Shown one piece after another: positions 1 through 6,833 of a DNA stretch of 10,614 nucleotides (within the stretch, counting starts at the first letter, position 1; each line of letters begins with the position of its first letter). The position numbers were made by a program, and so were the translations under genes. The notes under the pieces are model-generated. The model had not been told where the DNA came from. It did no database searches and worked only from the letters and a program-made list of their open reading frames with translations. Origin of the DNA: JACCUZ01 sp038246575 (GTDB lineage Bacteria > Actinomycetota > Actinomycetes > JACCUZ01); contig JBBRVU010000150.1 of NCBI GenBank assembly GCA_038246575.1, positions 1 to 10,614 on the forward strand, written 5' to 3'.

Positions 1-449
1 ACGACCAGGGCGAGGACGCCCCCGACCCCGCTGCCGTGCCGGCGCTGGTCTACGACCAGGCGGCCTGCGATGGCGCAGCCAACCACGGCGCGTACGTGTC
101 GTTCGTCTCGCACGCCACGAAGGGTCTGCCGGACCACGGCGTGCTGGTCTCCGCGGCGGCGCACTCCCGCTGCGGCAAGAAGGACAAGGGCACAGCCGAG
201 GACACAACCGACGCGGATGACCCCGCAGACGACGCCGACGAGGACGCGACCAAGGCGCCGAAGGAGAAGGCAGCGAAGGTCAAGGCCGACAAGGCGAAGG
301 TTGACAACGTGAAGCCGGCCAAGGCCGACAAGGCGAAGGCGCCGAAGGTCAAGGCCGCCACGACCAAGCCGATCCGCACCAAGCCCGCGAAGACCCACGG
401 TCCGCGGTCAAGCGGTGCCGCCAAGGTCCGGGGCACCAAGAAGCACTGA
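1..449 (+). CDS. Hypothetical protein with Lys/Ala-rich C-terminal tail (5' end outside window)
   Basis: The reading frame is open from the left edge (first full codon at position 3) to a TGA at 447-449, so this is the C-terminal part of a longer gene. The GTG at 36 is probably an internal Val rather than a start. Three zones are visible. The first is a short domain with two similar half-motifs, NHGAYVSFVSHAT and DHGVLVSAAAHS, followed by a Cys. The second is an acidic Asp/Glu/Thr stretch (about 185-250). The third is a strongly basic tail rich in Lys, Ala and Pro, with an exact 20-base repeat, ending in KKH. I recall similar NHG...VS..AH segments in unnamed actinobacterial proteins, some of them exported, but cannot name a family. 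The tail resembles histone-H1-like DNA-binding tails or a surface-exposed low-complexity segment. Which applies cannot be decided without the N-terminus. Confidence 0.7.
   Translation, partial: DQGEDAPDPAAVPALVYDQAACDGAANHGAYVSFVSHATKGLPDHGVLVSAAAHSRCGKKDKGTAEDTTDADDPADDADEDATKAPKEKAAKVKADKAKVDNVKPAKADKAKAPKVKAATTKPIRTKPAKTHGPRSSGAAKVRGTKKH
281..339 (+). repeat. 20-bp exact direct repeat encoding the Lys/Ala tail
   Basis: The 20 bases at 281-300 recur exactly at 320-339, in the same reading frame (39 bases apart), and encode KADKAK both times. This is slippage-type or recombination-type repetition inside the low-complexity tail. The copy number is likely to vary between strains. Confidence 0.75.
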
Positions 450-451
450 CC

Positions 452-470
452 GCGGCGCGAACCGCGCCGC
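452..470. terminator. Probable bidirectional terminator hairpin between convergent genes
   Basis: A perfect 8-bp G/C stem (GCGGCGCG at 452-459 with CGCGCCGC at 463-470) closes a three-base loop. It sits in the 34-base gap between two convergent stop codons. There is no T-tract, which is common for actinobacterial terminators. The position and strong stem support termination from either side. Confidence 0.6.
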
Positions 471-483
471 CGAGCAGAGCCCG

Positions 484-816
484 CTAGGAGGTCGTCCCGC
501 CGTTGTCCGGGCGGGCGGCCTTCTTGGCGTTCCAGTCCCGCATCCGTTGCGGGTAACCGACCACGGCAGCGTCGTAGGACGGGAGGCCGAGCCGGTTCGC
601 CAGCTCGTGCGCCGCGCGCGCGTCGCGCACCCGCCGCCGCGTCCACTCCCCGCTGCCGGCCACGAAGACGACGGTCGTCGCGGTGACGGTGGTCCGTGGC
701 TCGACGAAGGCCTCGACGCCCCGCTGGGCCTGCGCGAACGCGGTCAGGTGGGCGACGTCATCGCTGTCCGGAGCCCGGAGCGTGCCGGGTCGGGACCGGC
801 GACCGAACAGCTTCAA
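484..816 (-). CDS. Small conserved actinobacterial protein of unknown function
   Basis: This 110-residue protein reads on the minus strand from a TTG (814-816) to a TAG (484-486). The TTG is chosen over an open extension to 963 for two reasons: it lies six bases after a strong GGAGG (823-827), and the upstream residues look like non-coding translation. The N-terminus is basic (LKLFGRR). The body contains a segment around GVEAFVEPRTTVTATTVVFVAG, then GEWTRRRV, and a C-terminal VGYPQRMRDWN. I recall this pattern as a short protein widespread in actinobacteria and sometimes labelled oxidoreductase, but no cofactor motif or catalytic residue is visible that supports the label. No signal peptide or membrane helix is seen. 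It converges on the Lys-rich gene and diverges from lpdA. Confidence 0.75.
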   Translation of the reverse strand: MKLFGRRSRPGTLRAPDSDDVAHLTAFAQAQRGVEAFVEPRTTVTATTVVFVAGSGEWTRRRVRDARAAHELANRLGLPSYDAAVVGYPQRMRDWNAKKAARPDNGGTTS

Positions 817-822
817 CCCGTG

Positions 823-827
823 CCTCC
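823..827 (-). promoter_or_regulatory. Shine-Dalgarno that fixes the TTG start of the small conserved protein
   Basis: The minus strand reads GGAGG here, followed by six bases and then TTG (816-814). This near-ideal spacing decides the start of the 110-residue protein against the longer open frame. Confidence 0.7.
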
Positions 828-841
828 TGACCGTCGCTCCC

Positions 842-859
842 TGCGCTGGGTCCAGCGCA
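842..859. repeat. Short inverted repeat in the lpdA upstream region
   Basis: TGCGCTG (842-848) pairs perfectly with CAGCGCA (853-859) around a four-base loop. It lies 26 bases upstream of the TTG-started gene, probably in its 5' leader, and may form a hairpin in that transcript. No riboswitch-like complexity is visible around it. Confidence 0.4.
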
Positions 860-930
860 TCGTTTCGAGGTGGCAACGGTAGGGCACCCAACAAGGGTTC
901 CGTCGCGCTCACCCGATTGCCCGCGCAGTG

Positions 931-942
931 GTCACCGGTGAC
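931..942. promoter_or_regulatory. Perfect 12-bp palindrome upstream of lpdA, possible operator
   Basis: GTCACCGGTGAC at 931-942 is identical to its own reverse complement. It lies 68 bases before the lpdA start. It falls between a weak -35-like TTGCCC (917-922) and overlaps a weak -10-like CAGGAT (942-947), with a spacer of 19, which is longer than ideal. That is where a dimeric repressor would sit. No regulator gene is in the window and the protein that might bind is unknown. The rest of 817-1010 shows nothing else I can name. Confidence 0.4.
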
Positions 943-1010
943 AGGATGAGGGCGCATCGCCATCGACCGGGGACGTACGCCCCGGAACGCAGAGTCGTGA
1001 GGAGTCCGCC

Positions 1011-2399
1011 GTGGCCGACAGCGCCGGCACCGTGTTCGACGTCGTCGTGCTGGGAGGAGGCAGCGGCGGGTACGCCTGCGCCTTCCGCGCAGCCCAGCTC
1101 GGACTCAACGTCGCCCTGGTCGAGAAGGGCGAGCTCGGCGGGACCTGCCTGCACCGCGGCTGCATCCCCACCAAGGCTCTGCTGCACGCCGCCGAGGTCG
1201 CCGACTCGACGAGGGAGAGCGAGACATTCGGCGTGCGTGCCAGCTTCGAGGGCATCGACATGCCGGCGGTGAACCAGTACAAGGACGGCGTCGTCGGAAA
1301 GCTCTACAAGGGTCTGCAGGGCCTGATGAAGAGCCACAAGATCACTTTCATCGAGGGCATGGGGCGCCTGGTGTCGCCAACCGCCGTCGAGGTCGACGGC
1401 ACGCGCTACGAGGGGCGCCACGTCGTGCTGGCCACCGGCTCTGCGGCCAAGAGCCTGCCCGGCCTGGAGATCGACGGCCAGCGGGTCATCACGAGCGACC
1501 AGGCCCTGGAACTGGACACCGTGCCCGCTTCTGTCGTGGTGCTGGGCGGCGGCGTGATCGGCTGCGAGTTCGCCAGCGTCTGGAAGTCCTTCGGGGCCGA
1601 CGTGACGATCGTGGAGGCGCTGCCACACCTGGTGCCGCTCGAGGACGAGCAGGTCTCCAAGGGTCTCGAGCGCGCCTTCCGGAAGCGCAAGATCAGCTTT
1701 GAGCTGGGCTCGCGCTTCTCCGGGGTCAAGACCACCGAGAGCGGTGTCGAGGTCTCGCTGGAGAACGGGAAGACGATCGAGGCCAGCCTGCTGCTCGTCG
1801 CAGTGGGCCGGGGCCCGGTGTCCCAGGAGCTCGGCTACGACCAGGTCGGGGTCGAGATGGAGCGCGGTTTCGTCAAGGTCGACGAGCACTGCCAGACCAA
1901 CCTGCCGACCGTGTCGGCCGTCGGCGACCTGATCCCGACCCTGCAGCTCGCGCACGTCGGCTTCGGCGAGGGGATGCTGGTCGCCGAGCGGCTCGCCGGA
2001 CTCAGCCCGGCCCCGATCGACTACGACGGCGTCCCGCGTGTCACCTACTCCGACCCCGAGGTCGCCTCGGTCGGCATCACCGAGGCTCGCGCCAAGGAGA
2101 AGTACGGCGACGACGGCGTCGAGTCCCTGACCTATGACCTGGCCGGCAACGGCAAGAGCCAGATCCTCAAGACCGCAGGCTTCGTCAAGCTCGTACGCCA
2201 GAAGGACGGCCCCATCGTCGGCATCCACATGGTCGGCAGCCGGGTCGGCGAGCTGATCGCGGAGGCCCAGCTCATCTACGGCTGGGAGGCCTACCCCGAC
2301 GACGTCGCGTCGCTGATCCACGCCCACCCCACACAGACCGAGGCCGTCGGCGAGGCCCACCTCGCCCTGGCCGGGAAACCACTGCACTCCCACGGCTGA
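1011..2399 (+). CDS. lpdA: Dihydrolipoyl dehydrogenase (E3)
   Basis: This cytoplasmic FAD flavoenzyme reoxidises the dihydrolipoyl arms of 2-oxoacid dehydrogenase complexes and passes electrons to NAD+. Its 462 residues are normal for the family. The FAD-binding fold starts with GGGSGG (15-20). The redox disulfide is C46/C51 in GTCLHRGCIPTK. A second Rossmann motif GGGVIGCEFAS near 177-187 binds NAD. The dimerisation domain ends with HAHPTQTE, which supplies the catalytic pair H439 and E444 with the usual five-residue spacing. The GTG start at 1011 is supported by GAGGAG (999-1004) six bases upstream. HRG between the redox cysteines, instead of the commoner NVG, fits a clade I recall in Streptomyces and relatives. 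sucB follows after 69 bases, so the E3 and E2 subunits are probably co-transcribed, possibly under the palindrome at 931-942. Confidence 0.96.
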   Translation: MADSAGTVFDVVVLGGGSGGYACAFRAAQLGLNVALVEKGELGGTCLHRGCIPTKALLHAAEVADSTRESETFGVRASFEGIDMPAVNQYKDGVVGKLYKGLQGLMKSHKITFIEGMGRLVSPTAVEVDGTRYEGRHVVLATGSAAKSLPGLEIDGQRVITSDQALELDTVPASVVVLGGGVIGCEFASVWKSFGADVTIVEALPHLVPLEDEQVSKGLERAFRKRKISFELGSRFSGVKTTESGVEVSLENGKTIEASLLLVAVGRGPVSQELGYDQVGVEMERGFVKVDEHCQTNLPTVSAVGDLIPTLQLAHVGFGEGMLVAERLAGLSPAPIDYDGVPRVTYSDPEVASVGITEARAKEKYGDDGVESLTYDLAGNGKSQILKTAGFVKLVRQKDGPIVGIHMVGSRVGELIAEAQLIYGWEAYPDDVASLIHAHPTQTEAVGEAHLALAGKPLHSHG

Positions 2400-2468
2400 C
2401 CGGCCACCGTCGGACAGGTAAACGATGCCCTCGAACCCGGGGACTGACGAGAAGGAGACCGCGAGCTC

Positions 2469-4409
2469 ATGGCGCAATCGGTAACCATGCCTGCCCTCGG
2501 CGAGAGCGTCACCGAGGGAACGGTCACCCGCTGGCTCAAGCAGGAGGGCGACGAGGTCGCCGTCGACGAGCCGCTGCTGGAGGTGTCCACCGACAAGGTC
2601 GACACCGAGATCCCTTCGCCCGTCGCCGGGACCCTGCAGCGCATCGTGGTCCAGGAGGACGAGACCGTCGAGGTCGGCGCCGAGCTCGCTGTCATCGGGG
2701 ACGGCGCCGGGGACTCCGGCGGGTCCGACCAGTCCGAGCAACCGCAGCAGTCCGAGCAGTCCGAGCAGTCGCAGGAGACCGACGAGCCCGCAGGCGAGTC
2801 CGGTGCCCAGGCCCCGGCTGCCCCCGCCGAGGTCGAGCCACCGTCCGAGCAGCCGCAGCAGGCCGCACCCCCGGCGGAGCAGCAGAACGAGTCGCAGGAC
2901 GGTCAGCAGAGCAGCGGCGGTGACGGCGGCGGCGGTGACGGTGGTGGCGGCACCCCGGTGACGATGCCGGCGCTGGGCGAGAGCGTGACCGAGGGAACAG
3001 TGACGCGCTGGCTCAAGCAGGAGGGCGAGGAGGTCGCCGTCGACGAGCCGCTGCTCGAGGTCTCCACGGACAAGGTGGACACGGAGATCCCCTCGCCTGT
3101 GGCCGGCACCCTGACGCGCATCCTCGTCCAGGAGGACGAGACCGTCGCCGTCGGTGCCGAGCTTGCCGTCATCGGCGGCGGTGGCGGTGGCTCCACCAAG
3201 CCCGAGCCGCAGCAACAGGCCGAACCGGAGCAGCAGGCCGAACCGGAGCAGCAGGCCGAGCCGCAGCAACAAGAGACCAAGCAGCCGGACCAGCCGCAGC
3301 AGTCCGGGTCGGGCGGGACCGAGCAGGAGAAGTCGGCGCCCGCCACCGCTGCTGCCCAGGCCCCGGCCCCAACGCAGGCACCCGCCACCCAATCGGCACC
3401 CGCACCCCAACGATCGGCTCCGGCCGCTGCGCCACCGCGCGACGACGACGGAGCTGGCGCGACGTACGTCACGCCGCTGGTCCGCAAGCTCGCGGCCGAG
3501 CACAGCGTCGACCTGGCAGCGTTGACCGGGACAGGTGTCGGCGGGCGCATCCGCAAGCAGGACGTCCTGGAGGCCGCGACCAAGGCCAAGGCAGCGCAGG
3601 AGGACGCGGCGCGGCAGCCCGCAGCGACCCCGTCGGCCGGCGGTGACGGGCAGTCGGGCCAGTCCGCTGCGCCGAGCACTTCTCCCCTGCGCGGCACGAC
3701 CGAGAAGATGTCGCGGCTGCGCAAGGTCATCGCATCCCGGATGGTCGAGTCGCTGCAGACCTCCGCCCAGCTCACGACGGTGGTCGAGGTCGACCTGACC
3801 AAGGTCGCCCGGTTGCGCGAGCGCGCAAAGGTCGACTTCGAGGCCCGCGAGGGCGTCAAGCTGTCCTTCCTCCCCTTCCTCGCGAAGGCGACGATCGAGG
3901 CGCTCAAGGCGCACCCGGTGGTCAACGCCAGCATCGACTCGGACAAGGGCGAGATCGTCTACCACGAGGCCGAGCACCTCGGAGTTGCGGTGGACACCGA
4001 GCGGGGCCTGCTGGTCCCGGTCGTGCGGGATGCCGGCGACCTCAACATCGCCGGTCTGGCACGAAAGATCGCCGACCTGGCGGCTCGGACCCGCAACAAC
4101 AAGATCACTCCGGACGAGCTGGGCGGTGGCACGTTCACGCTGACCAACACCGGCAGTCGTGGGGCGCTGTTCGACACCCCGATCATCAACCAGCCGCAGG
4201 TCGGCATCCTCGGCACTGGTGCCGTGGTGAAGCGGGCGGTCGTGGTGGACGACTCCGACCTCGGCGAGACCATCGCGATCAGGTCGATGTGCTATCTCGC
4301 GCTGTCCTACGACCACCGACTCGTTGATGGCGCGGATGCGGCGCGCTTCCTCACCACGGTCAAGACTCGGCTCGAGGACGGCGCGTTCGATTCCGATCTC
4401 GGCGTCTGA
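2469..4409 (+). CDS. sucB: 2-oxoacid dehydrogenase E2, dihydrolipoamide acyltransferase (SucB/DlaT type, two lipoyl domains)
   Basis: This is the core acyltransferase of the pyruvate/2-oxoglutarate dehydrogenase system, moving the acyl group from lipoamide to CoA. Domains in its 646 residues are: lipoyl domain 1 (about 3-77, lipoyl lysine K43 in STDKVD); a Glu/Gln/Ser/Pro/Gly linker; lipoyl domain 2 (about 162-236, K202); a second Gln/Pro/Ala linker with hexapeptide repeats; the peripheral-subunit-binding domain (about 332-368, YVTPLVRKLA to GRIRKQDV); and the catalytic domain (about 408-640) with SYDHRLVDG, catalytic H616 and D620. GAAGGAG (2451-2457) lies 11 bases before the ATG. Actinobacterial members are usually annotated as succinyltransferase, but M. 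tuberculosis DlaT and C. glutamicum AceF act as the pyruvate E2, so the substrate is not settled by sequence. Long linkers make the protein larger than many relatives. Confidence 0.95.
   Translation: MAQSVTMPALGESVTEGTVTRWLKQEGDEVAVDEPLLEVSTDKVDTEIPSPVAGTLQRIVVQEDETVEVGAELAVIGDGAGDSGGSDQSEQPQQSEQSEQSQETDEPAGESGAQAPAAPAEVEPPSEQPQQAAPPAEQQNESQDGQQSSGGDGGGGDGGGGTPVTMPALGESVTEGTVTRWLKQEGEEVAVDEPLLEVSTDKVDTEIPSPVAGTLTRILVQEDETVAVGAELAVIGGGGGGSTKPEPQQQAEPEQQAEPEQQAEPQQQETKQPDQPQQSGSGGTEQEKSAPATAAAQAPAPTQAPATQSAPAPQRSAPAAAPPRDDDGAGATYVTPLVRKLAAEHSVDLAALTGTGVGGRIRKQDVLEAATKAKAAQEDAARQPAATPSAGGDGQSGQSAAPSTSPLRGTTEKMSRLRKVIASRMVESLQTSAQLTTVVEVDLTKVARLRERAKVDFEAREGVKLSFLPFLAKATIEALKAHPVVNASIDSDKGEIVYHEAEHLGVAVDTERGLLVPVVRDAGDLNIAGLARKIADLAARTRNNKITPDELGGGTFTLTNTGSRGALFDTPIINQPQVGILGTGAVVKRAVVVDDSDLGETIAIRSMCYLALSYDHRLVDGADAARFLTTVKTRLEDGAFDSDLGV
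2481..3176 (+). repeat. Duplicated lipoyl-domain coding segment
   Basis: Bases 2481-2699 (residues 5-77 of the E2) and 2958-3176 (residues 164-236) encode 73-residue segments that differ at only four positions by my count (D/E, Q/T, V/L, E/A). Most base differences are at third codon positions, over twenty of them. Around the lipoyl lysine, the DNA coding for the region after the central GDE/GEE difference is nearly unchanged. This is an internal domain duplication kept alike at protein level. Confidence 0.85.
3216..3269 (+). repeat. 18-bp tandem repeat in the second E2 linker
   Basis: Two exact 18-base units (3216-3233 and 3234-3251) encode QAEPEQ twice. A third, diverged unit follows at 3252-3269. 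They extend the flexible Gln/Glu/Pro linker between the second lipoyl domain and the subunit-binding domain. Length variation here would change arm reach without changing the reading frame. Confidence 0.8.
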
Positions 4410-4423
4410 GCCGAAGAGCTGCC

Positions 4424-5314
4424 ATGAAGGTCGTCATCACCGGCTCGTCCGGACTTCTCGGTACGGCACTCACCGCGTCCTGGCGCGGCGACGACCATGA
4501 GGTGATCCGACTTGTGCGCCGGTCACCGAGCGACCCGGACGAGGCGCAATGGGACCCCGGCGCCGGAACGGTCGACCCCGGTGCGCTGGACGGCGCGTCG
4601 CTCGTCGTCCATCTGGCCGGGGCAGGACTCGGGTCATCAGCCTGGACACCGGCCCACAAGCGCGCAGTGATGGACAGCCGGGTCCAAGGCACGACCACCA
4701 TCGCGCGGGCAGTGGCCGACGCCGGCGTGCCGACGCTGATCTCGGCGTCGGGGGTGGCCTACTACGGCAACCCGGGCGACACCACTCTGGACGAGTCAGC
4801 CCCGGCGGGTACGTCCTACCTCGCCGTGGTCGCCCGCCGCTGGGAGGCGTGCACCGCTCCGGCTGAAGAAGCCGGCGCCCGCGTGGTCCCGATTCGCACC
4901 GGGGTCGTGGTCTCGGCCAAGGGCGGGGCGTACGGCGAGCGCCTGCTGCCACTGTTCCGCCTCGGCCTGGGCGGCCAGCTGGGTTCCGGCGACCAGTGGT
5001 GGAGCTGGATCGCCCTGGACGACTACGTGCGGGCGGTGCGCTTCCTCGCCGACCGTGAGGACATCTCCGGCCCGGTGAACGTCTGCGCACCGCAGCCCCT
5101 CACCAACGCCGACATGACCGCCGCGATGGGCCGCGTGCTGCACCGGCCGACGATCCTGCGCGCGCCGGGCTTCGGTCTGCGCCTGGTCTTCGGCGAGTTC
5201 GGTGCGGATCTGCTCGGCGGCCAGCGGGTCGTGCCCCGCCGGCTCCTCGATGCCGGCTTCACCTTCTCCCACCCCGCCTTCGAACCCGCCTTGAACGCCG
5301 CCCTCGCCGCCTGA
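4424..5314 (+). CDS. TIGR01777-family NAD(P)-dependent epimerase-like protein (DUF1731 C-terminus)
   Basis: This is a 296-residue extended short-chain dehydrogenase/reductase-like protein of the family that includes E. coli YfcH and M. tuberculosis Rv2216. The N-terminal Rossmann motif is GSSGLLG (7-13). HLAGAG (63-68) and the SGVAYYG segment (109-115) are also typical. The C-terminus carries the DUF1731 signature, from RAPGFGLRLVFGEFG to PRRLLDAGFTFSHP. The family's substrate and reaction are not established. A nucleotide-sugar-like fold does not prove epimerase activity, and no clear YxxxK pair is visible. The start lies 14 bases after the sucB stop, with a weak GAAGAG (4413-4418), so it is probably translated from the lpdA-sucB transcript. 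Placement next to the E2 gene is shared with M. tuberculosis, which suggests a conserved but unknown link. It ends 28 bases from the convergent kinase stop. Confidence 0.88.
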   Translation: MKVVITGSSGLLGTALTASWRGDDHEVIRLVRRSPSDPDEAQWDPGAGTVDPGALDGASLVVHLAGAGLGSSAWTPAHKRAVMDSRVQGTTTIARAVADAGVPTLISASGVAYYGNPGDTTLDESAPAGTSYLAVVARRWEACTAPAEEAGARVVPIRTGVVVSAKGGAYGERLLPLFRLGLGGQLGSGDQWWSWIALDDYVRAVRFLADREDISGPVNVCAPQPLTNADMTAAMGRVLHRPTILRAPGFGLRLVFGEFGADLLGGQRVVPRRLLDAGFTFSHPAFEPALNAALAA

Positions 5315-5342
5315 GCCCGCAGCCGTTCACGGTCTCCCGACG

Positions 5343-6833
5343 TCAGAGCGCGACGATGTCAGCGACCTTCCAGGTGCCGGCGGAGCGAACCAGGGTCACC
5401 GACCAGGTCTGTCGGCCGCGGCCCGGGCGCTGCTGAACCCGGCGCCCTGAGGAGTCGACCAGGACGTAGGAGTCCATGGTGTCGTCGACGAGCAGCCGGG
5501 CGGCATCCGCGTCGAGGCTGCCACGCCGGACCGACACGGTGCGCAGGTGCAGCCCGCGGGTCCGCAGGCCGGCCGCCACCAGCCGACGCAGCAGCAGCCG
5601 GTCGCGCGCGCCCGCCGGTGAGTCGCTGGCGTAGACGCCGTCGAGACCGCCAAGGTCCCCGGCCGCGAAGGCCCGGGACCGTCGCGCGTCCAGCCGCGCC
5701 ATGACTCCGGCCCAGTCAGGGGCCGCCTCGGCGGGTGGCCTCGAGCGCTGCACCGACCCCGGCACCGGACCGTTGCCGGCGCCTGCCCAGGCGATGCCCG
5801 TGACCGCAGCCATGGCAACGGCAAGCCCCCCGAGCACCACCGCGAGAAAGGTCCGCCAGCGTGGTGTCCGGCGCCGGCGATGCCGCGGCACCTGGGTGCC
5901 AGCCGGCTCTGCCGACCGGCCGTCGCCAGTAGGCCGGGCGGCGAGCGGACCGGTCACGATGCGATGCGTCACGGCCGGGGCCGCGTCGAACGAGCCGGCG
6001 CCGCTGCGCTGATCGGAGCCCTTGGAGACCCGCTCCGGCCGCGACGCAAGCCGCATCGGCACTGCCGGGACCGCGTCGAAGACGGCGAGGGCGAGCTCGT
6101 CCGCGGTGGGGCGGTGCGCCGGGTCGGGATCGAGTGCCCGCTCGAGGGCGTCGCGCAGCGGACTCGGCTCGACCTGCTCGTGTCGACGCCTCCCGGACTC
6201 GTCGTAGGGCGCTTCCCCGGTCAAAGCCGCCAGGCAGGTGGCGGCCAGCCCGTGCACGTCACCGGCAGGCCCTGGGTCGAGCGCGGGATCGACAAACCCC
6301 GGCGTCCCGTCTCGAGCGGTCGAGCCGACCCCGATCAGCCGGGACACCCCGAGATCGCTGAGCACCGGGCGGCCATCGGAGGTGAACAGCACGTTCGACG
6401 GGGTCACGTCGCCGTGCAGCACGCCCTGGCGGTGGACGGCCGCCAGAGCTTCACCCAGCGGCACGGCGAGGGTGACGATCTCACCCGGCGAGAGACGGCC
6501 GCGCGCCGCCAGGAGTCCGGCGAGGCTCCCGCCGGTCGCGACGTCCAGCACCAGGACCATCGCCTCCCCGTCACCCAGGACCGAGCGCAGCCGGAGCACG
6601 TGGGGGTGCTCGACACCGGCGAGCACCGCGGCCTCGCGACGCAGCTGGTCACGCGCCACCAGGTCGGTCGGGTCGGCCAGACGTTTGAGTGCGACCGGGT
6701 CACCTGTCGCTTGCTCGCGGGCCAGCCACACCTCTCCCCCGGACCCGCGGCCCAGCAGCTCGCCGACGTCATAGCCCCGGAGGTGGAAGGCGGGTGCAGG
6801 CCCACCCGGCTCATCGGTCGGCGACGCTGTCAT
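5343..6833 (-). CDS. Membrane-anchored Ser/Thr protein kinase, divergent catalytic loop
   Basis: The product has 496 residues from the ATG at 6831-6833. An in-frame GTG at 6881 would add 16 poorly coding-like residues and run into the pepE promoter. The kinase domain spans about 20-255: P-loop GRGSGGEVW (28-36), ATP lysine K50 in VALK, probable helix-C Glu E68, catalytic D142 and N147 in HGDVTPSN, metal-binding D160 in SDLG, and DPA in place of the usual APE. The HRD Arg is Gly and the DLKPxN Lys is Thr (T144), so this is a non-RD, aminoglycoside-kinase-like loop. A linker follows, then basic RHRRRR (317-321 region) and one membrane helix (about 328-350). The remaining 140 or so residues would lie outside the cell. 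Their layout (helix with RRSRAFAAGDLGGLDGVYA, ending VRSAGTWKVADIVAL) suggests an NTF2-like domain, by inference. Activity and ligand are unknown. Confidence 0.85.
   Translation of the reverse strand: MTASPTDEPGGPAPAFHLRGYDVGELLGRGSGGEVWLAREQATGDPVALKRLADPTDLVARDQLRREAAVLAGVEHPHVLRLRSVLGDGEAMVLVLDVATGGSLAGLLAARGRLSPGEIVTLAVPLGEALAAVHRQGVLHGDVTPSNVLFTSDGRPVLSDLGVSRLIGVGSTARDGTPGFVDPALDPGPAGDVHGLAATCLAALTGEAPYDESGRRRHEQVEPSPLRDALERALDPDPAHRPTADELALAVFDAVPAVPMRLASRPERVSKGSDQRSGAGSFDAAPAVTHRIVTGPLAARPTGDGRSAEPAGTQVPRHRRRRTPRWRTFLAVVLGGLAVAMAAVTGIAWAGAGNGPVPGSVQRSRPPAEAAPDWAGVMARLDARRSRAFAAGDLGGLDGVYASDSPAGARDRLLLRRLVAAGLRTRGLHLRTVSVRRGSLDADAARLLVDDTMDSYVLVDSSGRRVQQRPGRGRQTWSVTLVRSAGTWKVADIVAL

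Noticed and set aside
817..963. N-terminal extension of the small minus-strand gene to an ATG at 963
   Set aside because: The extra 49 residues look like non-coding translation, and a GGAGG six bases before the TTG at 816 marks a better start.
909..4316. Open frame of 1135 codons on the minus strand, antisense to lpdA and most of sucB
   Set aside because: It is codon-in-register with both plus-strand genes, so an antisense stop needs a sense TTA, CTA or TCA codon, all rare in this GC-rich genome. Its translation is low-complexity Leu/Gly/Asp/Val with no family pattern, while the plus strand encodes two clear enzymes.
5315..5342. Terminator between the TIGR01777 gene and the kinase
   Set aside because: The 28-base convergent gap holds no stem longer than a few base pairs, so no hairpin terminator can be claimed.
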